From Streptomyces sp. TLI_171 (GTDB taxonomy: Bacteria; Actinomycetota; Actinomycetes; Streptomycetales; Streptomycetaceae): a stretch of DNA of 64,000 bases. Of the stretch, positions 8,792-17,232 are shown one piece after another. The DNA is taken from positions 6,475,001 through 6,539,000 of the forward strand of contig NZ_RAPS01000001.1 in the NCBI RefSeq assembly GCF_003610255.1, written 5' to 3'. The notes under the pieces are model-generated. The model was not told the DNA's origin, ran no database searches, and was given only the letters and a program-made list of their open reading frames with translations. The position numbers and the translations under genes were made by a program. Position 1 is the first letter of the stretch; every line of letters starts with the position of its first letter.

Positions 8792-10093
8792 CTAGCTCCT
8801 CTCCTCGGCGGTCAGTTCGGTGACCCGGGCCAGCAGGTGCACGGCCTCGGCCGCCGCGCCCAGTCGGGACAGGCAGACCGCCCGCCAGAACTGGGCGGTC
8901 AGCGTGGTCGGATGGGTCGGGCCGAAGGCCCTCGTGGAGACCTCGACGATCACGGCGAGCATCTCGGCGGCCTCCGTGTCGTCGCCCCGCAGGACCAGGG
9001 TCACGGCCTCGCGGAGCCGGGACGCCGCGTCCTCGGGCGGGGTCAGCCGGGCCCTGGTGGCGGAGGACAGCGACACGGTGCCGGAGACCGATCCGGCCGG
9101 CGCGAGCCGGATCATGACCGAGGAGCGGTCCAGCACCAGCGAGGTGCTGATCCCGTGCGGTCCGGGGACGTCGAGGTACTCCGGGCGGGTCGGGGCCCGG
9201 TGCGCCGCTCCGCTCGCAGTCAAGTCGTGCACCAGGGACAGGAGTTGAATCCGATCCTCGGCGGAGGGGGTGCCCAGCCGGTCGAGCACGGCGGCCGCGG
9301 AGCTCGGCCGGTGCTCGGGGCGGAGCGCGGTCAGCTCGTCGATCAGCTCGGCCAGGTCGGCCGGTAGCCCGGGGCGGTTCCCGGCCAGTCGCGGCACGCC
9401 CTCGGTGACCACCGTGTTGATCAGCGGACCGATGTCGTCCGTCGGCGCGAACGGCCGCTGGCCGGTGACCATCTGATAGAGGATCACCCCGAGCCCGTAC
9501 AGGTCGCTCTGCGCCGTGGGCAGTTCACCCCGGACCAGCTCCGGCGCCATGTAGTGCGGGGTGCCGAGCAGGGCGTCGGTCGCGGTGATCACCGTCTGCT
9601 CGACCAGCCGGGCCAGCCCGAAGTCCTGCAGCACCACCCGCCCCGCCGAGGTCACGTGGACGTTGCCCGGTTTCACGTCGCGGTGCAGCACGCCGCTGCG
9701 GTGCGCCACCGCCAGCGCCGCGCAGACCGGCTCGGCCACCGCGCGGGCCGCGCCCGGGGGCAGCGGCGCGCCCCGGGCGAGCAGGGCGCCGAGGTCCGTG
9801 CCGTCGAGCAGCTCCATCACCAGGTACGGCGCACCCCGGTGGATCCCCCGGTCGTGGACGGCGACCACGGACGGGTGGCTGATCCGGGCCGTCGCCACCG
9901 CCTCCCGGCGGAAGCGCTGCTCGCCCTGCGCCACCGAACCGTGCATCAGCTTCAGCGCGACCCGCCGCTCCAGCGACCGGTCCTCCGCCTCGTAGACGGC
10001 GCCCATGCCGCCGGAGCCGATCAGCCGCACCAACCGGTACCGGCCGTCGACGACCTCACCCTCGCGCTGGTCGTGCCCCCACGAATGACCCAC
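8792..10093 (-). CDS. Ser/Thr protein kinase with C-terminal helical repeats
   Basis: The 433-residue kinase has a GTG start at 10093. All core motifs are intact: Gly loop GSGGMGAVY (residues 26-34), Lys48, HRDVKPGN (137-144), DFG (157-159) and APE (183-185), so it should be active. No transmembrane segment follows the kinase domain, unlike PknB-type receptors; instead there is a beta-rich linker and then TPR-like helices (about 355-433). As first gene of the operon with EACC1 and caspase, it is a plausible sensor or regulator of the peptidase. No PASTA or other ligand domain is seen. Confidence 0.88.
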   Translation of the reverse strand: MGHSWGHDQREGEVVDGRYRLVRLIGSGGMGAVYEAEDRSLERRVALKLMHGSVAQGEQRFRREAVATARISHPSVVAVHDRGIHRGAPYLVMELLDGTDLGALLARGAPLPPGAARAVAEPVCAALAVAHRSGVLHRDVKPGNVHVTSAGRVVLQDFGLARLVEQTVITATDALLGTPHYMAPELVRGELPTAQSDLYGLGVILYQMVTGQRPFAPTDDIGPLINTVVTEGVPRLAGNRPGLPADLAELIDELTALRPEHRPSSAAAVLDRLGTPSAEDRIQLLSLVHDLTASGAAHRAPTRPEYLDVPGPHGISTSLVLDRSSVMIRLAPAGSVSGTVSLSSATRARLTPPEDAASRLREAVTLVLRGDDTEAAEMLAVIVEVSTRAFGPTHPTTLTAQFWRAVCLSRLGAAAEAVHLLARVTELTAEERS

Positions 10094-10193
10094 GCCCGTG
10101 ATCCTCTCCCGCCCCGCGCCGACGGTGCAAGGCCGCCCGGTCGGCGCCGGATATTGGCTCGTCAGCGGCGGAACCCGGCTCTACCGTGGCCGC

Positions 10194-10550
10194 ATGACGA
10201 ACCGGCAGATCCCGACCACGACCCTCTGGCGCCCCACCGGTCCCGAGGAGCTGGCGCTGGTCGAGGCCTCCGGATGGCGGGCCTGGCCGCCGCGGCTGCC
10301 CGAGCAGCCGATCTTCTACCCCGTGCTGAACGAGGACTACGCGATCCGGATCGCCCGGGACTGGAACGTGCCCGCCTCCGGCGTCGGCTACGTCACCCGC
10401 TTCGAGGTCGGGACGGAGTTCCTGCGGCGCTACCCGGTGCAGCGGGCCGGCGGCGAGACGATCCTCGAACTCTGGGTTCCTGCGGAGGAGTTGGCGGAGT
10501 TCAACCAGCATCTGGTGGGCCGGATCCAGGTGGTGCACGAGTTCCGCTGA
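10194..10550 (+). CDS. Small conserved protein (annotated in relatives as ADP-ribosylation/crystallin J1)
   Basis: The 118-residue cytoplasmic protein starts with ATG 10194, divergent from the kinase operon with a 100-base gap. It opens with TTTLWRPTGPEELALVEASG and ends with WVPAEELAEFNQHLVG, a pattern I associate with a widespread actinobacterial family that databases often label ADP-ribosylation/crystallin J1. No catalytic motif of ADP-ribosyl hydrolases is visible, so that label should not be read as a function. About 150 bases after it hold only a GC-rich imperfect hairpin (10566-10599). Confidence 0.7.
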   Translation: MTNRQIPTTTLWRPTGPEELALVEASGWRAWPPRLPEQPIFYPVLNEDYAIRIARDWNVPASGVGYVTRFEVGTEFLRRYPVQRAGGETILELWVPAEELAEFNQHLVGRIQVVHEFR

Positions 10551-10711
10551 GTCCGCCTGACGGATGCCCCGGTCTCCGCCGGAAGTCGGGGGCCGGGGCG
10601 CCGTTGTCACCCTCCGGGACGACAGCGCCCGGTACCTGGTGCCCATGGTCGCGGAGGTCCCGCCGGTCGAGGATGGAGGGGACGGAGAACGCAGCGGAGG
10701 GGCGAAGGGCG

Positions 10712-11152
10712 ATGGGCGGCAGACGGACGGCGGCAGTGGCACTCGGCGGAGCGGCCGCGGTGATGCTCGCAGTGATGGTCGCACCGGCCGTGGTCGAGCA
10801 GGTGCAGGACCGGATGGACCAGACCCGGCGCTACCCCAGCGGCGCCGCCGCCAAGGCCGACCGCACCGAGGTGCCGCGCTGGCTGCCCGACGCCGCCACC
10901 GGCGTCTTCGTGGCCGGCACCAGGGACGGCGACCGGCTGATCCGCGCCACCCTGCCCGACCGGGCCCTGCCGGCCGGCTGCGCCACCGGCCGCCCCGTGG
11001 GCGAGCTCCACTCCCGGGCCCACTGGTTCCCCAGCGACACCGCGCAGCGCTCGACCGCGCACTGCGGCCAGTACGCGGTCGCCCTGGTCGGCGACCAGCT
11101 GTACGGCTGGCAGGACGCCGTCGCGGTGGCGAGCGGCCGACCCGCCCACTGA
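10712..11152 (+). CDS. Hypothetical membrane-anchored or secreted protein
   Basis: This 146-residue protein starts at ATG 10712, with AGGGG about ten bases upstream. Residues about 5-28 form one hydrophobic helix (ALGGAAAVMLAVMVAPAVV), followed by a charged QVQDRMDQ segment and a globular domain with two cysteines (Cys in PAGCATG and AHCGQY) that could pair outside the cell. No lipobox is visible. I do not recognise the family. Its neighbours suggest no function. Confidence 0.6.
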   Translation: MGGRRTAAVALGGAAAVMLAVMVAPAVVEQVQDRMDQTRRYPSGAAAKADRTEVPRWLPDAATGVFVAGTRDGDRLIRATLPDRALPAGCATGRPVGELHSRAHWFPSDTAQRSTAHCGQYAVALVGDQLYGWQDAVAVASGRPAH

Positions 11153-11260
11153 CGGGGCACAACGGGGGACGGAACGGGGCCGGTCGGCCGGGACCCGGCT
11201 TTCCGACCCCCGGGCGGATGCGGTAGGACGGTGCGCATACCCGCCACCCCGAGGAGCAGC

Positions 11261-12553
11261 ATGCCAGGCCCGACCGTCGACTCCGGCGGCGACCGGAACG
11301 CATCCGCATCGATACCCGCGGCCGACGGCCGCACCGGCCGCCGCGACCACCGGGGCGGGCCGGCGGACATCCCGCACGCCGCCCCGTTCCCCACCGCGAC
11401 GGTGGCGATCCTGGGCAGCCTCGCCGCCCTCGGACCGCTCACCACCGACCTGTACCTGCCCGCCCTGCCCGAGCTGACCGCCGACCTGCACTCGACCGCG
11501 CCCGCCGCCCAGCTCACCCTGACCGCCTCGATGCTCGGCATGGCACTCGGCCAGCTACTGTTCGGCCCGCTCAGCGACCGCACCGGCCGCCGCCGCCCCC
11601 TGCTGGTCGGCCTCGCGCTGTACACCGCCGCCAGCCTGCTGTGCGCCCTCGCCGGCTCCTTGCCGGTGCTGGTGGCCGGCCGAGCCCTGCAGGGCGCGGC
11701 CGGCTCGGCCGGTCTGGTGATCGCCCGGGCGATCGTCCGGGACCGCCTCGAAGGGGTCGGGATGATCCGCTTCCTGGCCACGATGGGCCTGATCTCCGGC
11801 CTGGCGCCGATCCTCGCCCCGGTGGCCGGCGCGCAGCTGCTGCACGTCACCGACTGGCGCGGCACCTTCCTCGCCCTGGTCGTGCTGGGCGCGCTGCTCA
11901 CCGCGGGCGCGGCGCTCGGCATCCGGGAGACCCTGCCGGCCGAGCAGCGCCACGGCGACGGCCCGGGCACCACCGTCCGGGCGATCGGCGGGCTGCTGCG
12001 CGACCGCCGCTTCCTCGGCTACCTGCTGACCAGCACCTTCGCGTTCGGCGCGCTGTTCGCGTACGTCGGCGGCTCCTCGGTGGTGCTGCAGGACGTGTAC
12101 GAGATCTCCCCGCAGCTGTACAGCCTGGTCTTCGCGGTCAACTCGCTGGTGCTGCTGGGCGCCACCCAGCTGAACGGCCGGGTGCTGGTGCAGCGCTTCC
12201 CGGGCCCGGTGCTGCTGCTGTCCGCGCTCGGGGTGGCCACCGCCGCGGGCCTCGCCGTCGTGCTCTGCACCACCGTGTGGGACACCGGCCTGGCCGGGGT
12301 GTGGCCCGCGCTCGCGGTGCTGATGGGCGCGATGGGCGTGATCCTGCCGAACGCCAACGGCCAGGCGCTGACCATGGCCCCGCACGCCGCCGGCTCGGCG
12401 TCCGCGCTGCTCGGCACCGGCACCTTCCTGTGCGGCTCGGTGGTGGCCCCGCTCAGCAGCCTCGGCGGCCACCCGTCGGCGACGGTGCTCGGCGCGGTCG
12501 TGCTGGGCTGCGCGCTGCTCGCGCTGGCCTCCTTCCTGCCGCTGCGCCGGTAG
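11261..12553 (+). CDS. MFS multidrug exporter, Bcr/CflA type
   Basis: The 430-residue protein starts at ATG 11261, with GAGGAG upstream. After a polar N-terminal tail of about 45 residues it has twelve predicted membrane helices. Signatures of the drug:H+ antiporter-1 (12 TMS) Bcr/CflA group are visible: TTDLYLPALPEL in helix 1 and GPLSDRTGRRRPLL in the loop between helices 2 and 3. It probably exports small hydrophobic drugs or metabolites by proton antiport. No adjacent regulator or biosynthetic gene indicates the substrate. A perfect hairpin terminator follows. Confidence 0.85.
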   Translation: MPGPTVDSGGDRNASASIPAADGRTGRRDHRGGPADIPHAAPFPTATVAILGSLAALGPLTTDLYLPALPELTADLHSTAPAAQLTLTASMLGMALGQLLFGPLSDRTGRRRPLLVGLALYTAASLLCALAGSLPVLVAGRALQGAAGSAGLVIARAIVRDRLEGVGMIRFLATMGLISGLAPILAPVAGAQLLHVTDWRGTFLALVVLGALLTAGAALGIRETLPAEQRHGDGPGTTVRAIGGLLRDRRFLGYLLTSTFAFGALFAYVGGSSVVLQDVYEISPQLYSLVFAVNSLVLLGATQLNGRVLVQRFPGPVLLLSALGVATAAGLAVVLCTTVWDTGLAGVWPALAVLMGAMGVILPNANGQALTMAPHAAGSASALLGTGTFLCGSVVAPLSSLGGHPSATVLGAVVLGCALLALASFLPLRR

Positions 12554-12584
12554 CGCTGACCCGGCGGCGGTGCGGTGCGGGAAC

Positions 12585-12630
12585 GGGTCGGGCCCGGTCG
12601 GTGGCGAGTGCCACCGACCGGGCCCGACCC
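12585..12630. terminator. Perfect 21-bp hairpin between convergent genes
   Basis: Arms at 12585-12605 and 12610-12630 are perfect reverse complements of 21 bases with a GAGT loop. It lies between the stop codons of the converging exporter and chitinase genes, so it can terminate both transcripts. There is no T-run, as is usual for actinobacterial terminators. Confidence 0.8.
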
Positions 12631-12646
12631 CTGTGCCGAGCGGGTG

Positions 12647-14695
12647 TCAGGCGATGGAGAAGTCGTCGCCGTAGACGTTGCCCTGGCCGTACCAGCCGTG
12701 CAGGTAGACCGTGACGGTGCCGTTGGCGCCGGTGGTGAACGGGACGGTCAGCTTGGTCCAGCTGGTGCCGTTGGCCCAGGTGGAGGCGGTCGCGCCGCCG
12801 CTGACGCCGACGTAGGAGTACGGGCCCTGGACCCAGGCGGTCAGGGTGTACGAGTGGTTCGGGGCCAGCGTGACGGTCTGCTGGCACTGGCCGGTGGCGC
12901 TGGCGGTGGGCACGACCTGGAGGGCCTTGGAGCCGCCGTGCACGGGGCTGCCGACGACCGCGCCGCCGGACTGGCAGGTCCAGGGGGCGAGGGTGCCGCT
13001 CTCCAGGTCGCCGTTGGCGAGGCTGCTGGGCGGGGTGGTGCCGGTGACGGTCAGCGCGTAGCTCGCGGTGTGGGTCTTGCCCGCGCCGGTGCCGGTGACG
13101 GTCAGGGTGTAGCTGCCCGGGGCGGCCGCGGCGGTGGTGGCGATGGTCAGGGTGGCGGAGCCGCCCGCGGTGACGCTGGAGGCGGACAGCGAGGCGGTGA
13201 CGCCGGCCGGCGCGCCGGAGACGGTCAGGTTGACGGTCGCGGCGGTGCCGGAGGTGACCGCGGTGTTGACGGTGCCGGTCGCGGACGAGCCGGCCTGCAC
13301 GGTGCCCGCGCCGGGGGAGAGCGCGACCGAGAAGTCGGAGGCGGTGGTCCCGCCGGTGACGGTCAGCGTGTACGTCGCCGTGTGGGTGCCGGACGTGCCG
13401 GAGCCGGTCACGGTCAGCGGGTAGCTGCCGTTGGCGACGCCCGAGGTGGTGGCGACGTTGAGGGTGGCGGAGCCGCCCGCGGTGACGCTGGAGGCGGACA
13501 GCGAGGCGGTGACGCCCGCCGGGGCGCCGGACACCGACAGGTTGACGGTCTGCGCGGAGCCGGAGGTGACCGCGGTGTTGACGGTCGCCGAGGTGGAGGC
13601 GCCCGCCGCGACCGAGCCGGCGGCCGGGCTCAGCGCCACCGAGAAGTCGTTCGCCGGCACCGAGGAGCTGGTGAACTGGGAGAAGATGTGGCTGAAGTCC
13701 CACTTGTTCTGGGCGATGCCGGAGCAGTCGTCGCGGCCGCCGGTGCCCGGGCAGCCGCCGTTGTCGCGCTGCAGGGCCCAGAAGGACAGCTCGTTGATGC
13801 CCTTGGCGACGGCCCAGTTGTAGACCGTGGTGGCGTTGGCGACGGTGAAGGTCTCGGCCGCGCCGAAGTCGTCGATGCCCAGCATCTCGGTGATGCCGAT
13901 CATGTTCCACAGCTGGGCGGAGGTCTTGGTCGGGTAGAGCTTCGCCAGCTGGTTGTACAGGCCCTGCGCGGAGGTCTGGGTGTCCGCCGCCATGTCGTGC
14001 GAGGCGTTGTCGTAGTAGTCGAAGGTCATCATGTTGACGACGTCGATGCGCGCGTTGTTGGTGACCGCGTTCTTCAGCACCGCGAGGCCGGAGGAGGCCA
14101 GCCCGCTCGTGGTCGTCGGCAGGGTGTAACTGAACTGGATGGAACGGCCGTTGGCCGCCGCCCAGTCCTCGACCAGCTTGATCGCCTTGTTGCGGCGGTC
14201 GATGCCGGCGGTGTTGGTCAGCGAGTTGTCCTCGATGTCCAGGTCGATCCGGGAGATGTCGTAGGTGGTGATCAGGTTCTCGAACTGGCCGGCGATCTGG
14301 TTGACGTCCGTGCAGGAGTCGGCGATCTCGGTGCCAGTGTTGTCGGCGGTGTAGCCGCCGAAGGACGGGATCACGTCGCCGCCGCCCGCCCGGATGGTGG
14401 CGATGTCCGCGCCGAAGACCGCGTTGGAGACCGGCATCGAGGTGTCGCCGTTCCACAGCGCGGTGCAGGAGCCCTTGGTGGCGGCCTGCAGGAAGGCCAT
14501 GGTGAGGTGCTTGGCGCCGGACTGGGCGGCCAGCGCGGCCGGGCTCTCGCCCGTCCAGGCTTCGAAGTACGGGGCGAAGACGTGCTGCGGCAGCGGGGTG
14601 GCGGCCTGGGCGGCGGGGGCGGAGATCAGCCCCAGCGAGGCGGCTGCCATCGCACCGGTGGCGAGCAGCGCTCCGAGTGGTCGGTGAAGGCGCAT
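12647..14695 (-). CDS. Secreted multidomain GH18 chitinase with two Ig-like repeats and a C-terminal CBM
   Basis: The 682-residue protein starts at ATG 14695, with GGAG at suitable spacing; an in-frame ATG at 14713 has none. Order: signal peptide (to about residue 32), GH18 domain (about 36-345), two near-identical 95-residue beta domains each opening with DFSVALSP (about 352-550), and a C-terminal jelly-roll-like module starting NGDLESGTLAPW (about 557-682), probably a carbohydrate-binding module. The catalytic motif is IDLDIE (Asp151, Asp153, Glu155) with the first Asp of the classical motif replaced by Ser148. It should degrade extracellular chitin. A DasR-like box overlaps its promoter. 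Confidence 0.9.
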   Translation of the reverse strand: MRLHRPLGALLATGAMAAASLGLISAPAAQAATPLPQHVFAPYFEAWTGESPAALAAQSGAKHLTMAFLQAATKGSCTALWNGDTSMPVSNAVFGADIATIRAGGGDVIPSFGGYTADNTGTEIADSCTDVNQIAGQFENLITTYDISRIDLDIEDNSLTNTAGIDRRNKAIKLVEDWAAANGRSIQFSYTLPTTTSGLASSGLAVLKNAVTNNARIDVVNMMTFDYYDNASHDMAADTQTSAQGLYNQLAKLYPTKTSAQLWNMIGITEMLGIDDFGAAETFTVANATTVYNWAVAKGINELSFWALQRDNGGCPGTGGRDDCSGIAQNKWDFSHIFSQFTSSSVPANDFSVALSPAAGSVAAGASTSATVNTAVTSGSAQTVNLSVSGAPAGVTASLSASSVTAGGSATLNVATTSGVANGSYPLTVTGSGTSGTHTATYTLTVTGGTTASDFSVALSPGAGTVQAGSSATGTVNTAVTSGTAATVNLTVSGAPAGVTASLSASSVTAGGSATLTIATTAAAAPGSYTLTVTGTGAGKTHTASYALTVTGTTPPSSLANGDLESGTLAPWTCQSGGAVVGSPVHGGSKALQVVPTASATGQCQQTVTLAPNHSYTLTAWVQGPYSYVGVSGGATASTWANGTSWTKLTVPFTTGANGTVTVYLHGWYGQGNVYGDDFSIA
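13027..13650 (-). repeat. Tandem duplicated Ig-like module inside chitinase
   Basis: Two consecutive segments of about 95 codons encode nearly the same sequence, including identical stretches such as SGAPAGVTASLSASSVTAGG. DNA identity is high, suggesting recent internal duplication or gene conversion, and the segment may recombine or misassemble. Confidence 0.8.
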
Positions 14696-14784
14696 CGAGG
14701 CTCCAACTGGCATGGAAGGGTGGCCCCGGGCCGGTGGTCACACCCCCACGATGCGTCCCGGTCGGGAAGGAACAAGGCCTAATA

Positions 14785-14800
14785 GTTGGTCTGGACCACT
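14785..14800. promoter_or_regulatory. DasR-responsive element (dre-like) at chitinase promoter
   Basis: The 16-mer GTTGGTCTGGACCACT closely matches the DasR operator pattern ACTGGTCTAGACCACT known from streptomycete chitin and GlcNAc genes. It sits 5 bases from a TTGACA -35 box on the minus strand (complement of 14805-14810), so the repressor would cover the core promoter; induction by GlcNAc-6-phosphate or GlcN-6-phosphate is expected. Confidence 0.8.
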
Positions 14801-14804
14801 CATC

Positions 14805-14810
14805 TGTCAA
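14805..14810 (-). promoter_or_regulatory. -35 box TTGACA of the multidomain chitinase
   Basis: The minus strand reads TTGACA, followed by AT-richer sequence (CAACTATTAGG) about 15-25 bases downstream that would hold the -10 box. The DasR-like box lies between the two elements, about 110 bases upstream of the start codon. Confidence 0.5.
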
Positions 14811-14882
14811 GACTCCTAACAGTTCGCCGAGGGGCCTCCCGGCAGTCCTTTACGAACCCTTGGCCATACGGTTTCTGACATG

Positions 14883-14923
14883 CCGTCGGCCCCGCACCGG
14901 ACTGCTCGGTGCGGGGCCGACGG
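14883..14923. terminator. Perfect 17-bp hairpin after osmoprotectant ABC operon
   Basis: Arms 14883-14899 and 14907-14923 are perfect reverse complements with a 7-base loop, 11 bases beyond the stop of the binding-protein gene. It is a likely terminator for the four-gene ABC operon. Confidence 0.75.
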
Positions 14924-14933
14924 GCAGTGCGGA

Positions 14934-15863
14934 TCAGCCGATGTTGGCGCTCTTCAGCCAGCTCTTGGCGACCGCCGACGGGTCCTCCTTGTCCACCGAG
15001 ACCCGCTTCATCAGGCCGGCCAGGGTGGGGGTGTCGAGCTTCGCGGAGACCGCGTTCAGCGCAGCCGTCCCGGTGTCGTCCAGGCCGGCCTTGTTCACCA
15101 GCGGGGTGACGTTCTGGACGCTGAAGATGCTCTTCGGGTCGCTCAGCGACACCAGCTTCAGCTGGACGATCTTCGGGTCGGTGGTGAACACGTTGCCGAT
15201 CTGGATGGTGCCGTCCTTCAGGGCGTTCGCGGTGGTGTCGCCGGTCGGCTTCCACTCCTTGAAGGTCAGCCCGTAGACGTCCTTGAACTGCTGCTCGCGC
15301 CGGGTCTTGAACTCCGGCGGGCCGCCGATCACCAGGTCCTGGGACTTGCCCGCGAGGTCCGCGATCGACTTCACGCCGAGGCGGTCGGCGGTCTCCTGGC
15401 TGAGCGTCAGCGAGTCGTTGTCCTCGGCGGCCGCCGAGTCCAGGATCGCCAGGGTGGCCGGCAGCTTGGCCTTCAGCTCGGCGTTGACCGCCGCCTTGTC
15501 GGCGGCCGTGGACTTGGCGTCCAGGTAGCCCAGCAGCGCGCCGTTGTACTCCGGGAGGACCGTCAGCGCACCGGACTGCAACTGCCCGTAGAGCACCTCC
15601 CGGCTGCCGATGTTGAACTTCTCCTCCACCTTCACGCCCTTGGCCTGCAGGGCCTGCGAGTAGATCGAGGCCAGCAGCACGTTCTCCGGGAAGTTCGCCG
15701 AGCCGACCACCACGGTCTTCCCGGAGCCCCCCGCCGCACCCGACGCCGCCGGGGCGGAGGACTTCGCGGCCAGCGGGTCGCCGCCGCCGGAGGAGGAGCA
15801 GGCCGCCGCACCGAGCAGCAGCACGGTGACGGCGACGGCGGTACGTATCGGACGGGTCGTCAT
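14934..15863 (-). CDS. Glycine-betaine/choline-type ABC substrate-binding lipoprotein
   Basis: The 309-residue protein has a lipoprotein signal ending at the lipobox LGAAAC (Cys22) and an OpuAC/ProX-type binding fold, with characteristic stretches GSANFPENVLLASIY and VLPEYNGALLGYL. It would capture a quaternary amine such as glycine betaine, choline or carnitine outside the membrane. The residues of an aromatic binding box cannot be assigned by eye, so the ligand is open. It is the last gene of the operon and overlaps the upstream permease by ATGA. Confidence 0.85.
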   Translation of the reverse strand: MTTRPIRTAVAVTVLLLGAAACSSSGGGDPLAAKSSAPAASGAAGGSGKTVVVGSANFPENVLLASIYSQALQAKGVKVEEKFNIGSREVLYGQLQSGALTVLPEYNGALLGYLDAKSTAADKAAVNAELKAKLPATLAILDSAAAEDNDSLTLSQETADRLGVKSIADLAGKSQDLVIGGPPEFKTRREQQFKDVYGLTFKEWKPTGDTTANALKDGTIQIGNVFTTDPKIVQLKLVSLSDPKSIFSVQNVTPLVNKAGLDDTGTAALNAVSAKLDTPTLAGLMKRVSVDKEDPSAVAKSWLKSANIG

Positions 15864-16573
15864 ACGGATTCCTTCAGCAGTGCGGGGGAGCCCGCGGGAT
15901 CGTCAACAAGGCCGGTGCGCGCGCCGCGCGGCGACGCGTACCGGATGAGCAGGGAGAACAGCAGTTGGACGGCCACCGCGAGCAGCACCACCAGCAGGGC
16001 GCCGCCGGCGGTGGTGGCGAAGTTCCGGGTGGCCAGGCCGTCGATCACGTAGCGGCCCAGACCGCCCTGGCCGACGTAGGCGGCCACGGTCGCAGTGGCG
16101 ATCACCTGCACGGCGGCCGTCCGGAAACCGGCCAGCAGGGTGGGCAGTGCGGCCGGCACGCAGACCTGGAACAGCGTCTGCGGGTGCGTCAGGCCGATGC
16201 CGCGGGCCGCGTCCCGGGTGTCCGGGTCGGTGCCGCGGACGCCCTCGGCGGCGGCCACCAGCAGCGGCGGCACCGCCAGCGCCGTCAGCGGCACCAGCAC
16301 CGCCGCGTCGCCGACGCCCGCCAGCAGCACCGTGAGCGTCACCAGGCCCAGCGTCGGCAGGGCGCGCGCGACGCCGGTCAGCGCCGTCACCAGGAACATG
16401 CCGCGGCCCCAGTAGCCGATCAGCAGGCCCAGCGGCAGCGCGATCAGCGCGGCCAGCGCCAGGGCCTCGGCGGAGAAGGCGAGATGCTCCAGCAGGCGGT
16501 TCAGTACGGAGTCCGGCCCCGAGCGGTGCGCCGGGTCGGTGAAGAAGTCGTGCAGCCAGCCCAGCCAGTTCAC
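15860..16573 (-). CDS. Osmoprotectant ABC transporter permease (second)
   Basis: This 237-residue membrane protein starts with GTG 16573, overlapping the preceding permease by GTGA. Five to six membrane helices and the binding-protein-dependent transport EAA loop (AARGIGLTHPQTLFQVCVPAALPTLLAG) are visible. With the other permease it should form the heterodimeric channel of an OpuB/OpuC-like importer. The short N-terminal segment WLGWLHDFFTDP is typical of these subunits. Confidence 0.85.
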   Translation of the reverse strand: MNWLGWLHDFFTDPAHRSGPDSVLNRLLEHLAFSAEALALAALIALPLGLLIGYWGRGMFLVTALTGVARALPTLGLVTLTVLLAGVGDAAVLVPLTALAVPPLLVAAAEGVRGTDPDTRDAARGIGLTHPQTLFQVCVPAALPTLLAGFRTAAVQVIATATVAAYVGQGGLGRYVIDGLATRNFATTAGGALLVVLLAVAVQLLFSLLIRYASPRGARTGLVDDPAGSPALLKESV

Positions 16574-17232
16574 CGCGCCGCCCCCTTCGCCCACGGCGCC
16601 AGCACCCGGCGGGCCGCCACCAGTAGCAGGTCGGTGGCCAGGGCGAGCAGCGCCACCAGCGTGATCCCGGCCAGGATCGGCGTCGGGAACGTCCGCTGGA
16701 AGCCGTCCACGAACAGGTAGCCGAGACCGCCCCGGCCGACCAGTGCCCCCACCGCCGCCAACGAGATCGAGGATACCGTCGCGACCCGCAGCCCGGCGAT
16801 CAAATAGGGAGTGGCGGACGGAAGTTCCACCGCGACGAGCCGGCGCCACGGCCCGTAGCCCATCGCCGTCGCGGCCTGCCGCACCGGCTCCGGCACCGCC
16901 CGCAGCCCGTCCACCGTGGTCGGCAGCAGCACCGCCAGCGCGTACGCGGTCAGCGGGATCATCACCGTCTCCCGGGTGGCCAGGCCGGTGTACGGCATCA
17001 GCACCACGAACACCGCCAGCGAGGGCAGCGCGTACACCACGTTGAACACCGCGGCCAACGGCTGGTACAGCCGTGGGAAGCGGGCGCAGGCCAGGCCCAG
17101 CGGCACCGCCAGCAGCAGGCCGATCAGCACCGGGACGAGCGCCATCACGGCGTGGTCGCCCGTCAGGTCGGCCAGGTAGCCGAGGTGGTCGCCGAGCCAG
17201 TGCCAGCGGATCAGCGGCTCACCGTCCAGCAT
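16570..17232 (-). CDS. Osmoprotectant ABC transporter permease (first)
   Basis: The 220-residue permease has about six membrane helices and the EAA loop (AATAMGYGPWRRLVAVELPSATPYLIAG). The stretch NVVYALPSLAVFVVLMPYTGL is highly characteristic of ProW/OpuCB-type permeases. Its start overlaps the ATPase gene by 14 bases and its end overlaps the second permease by 4, so the four-gene operon is translationally coupled throughout. Confidence 0.87.
   Translation of the reverse strand: MLDGEPLIRWHWLGDHLGYLADLTGDHAVMALVPVLIGLLLAVPLGLACARFPRLYQPLAAVFNVVYALPSLAVFVVLMPYTGLATRETVMIPLTAYALAVLLPTTVDGLRAVPEPVRQAATAMGYGPWRRLVAVELPSATPYLIAGLRVATVSSISLAAVGALVGRGGLGYLFVDGFQRTFPTPILAGITLVALLALATDLLLVAARRVLAPWAKGAAR

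Noticed and set aside
9554..11152. Long plus-strand frame opposite the kinase and running into the 10712 gene
   Set aside because: Only the last part, from ATG 10712, has a ribosome site and protein-like composition; the rest is an Arg/Gly/Pro-rich shadow of the kinase on the other strand.
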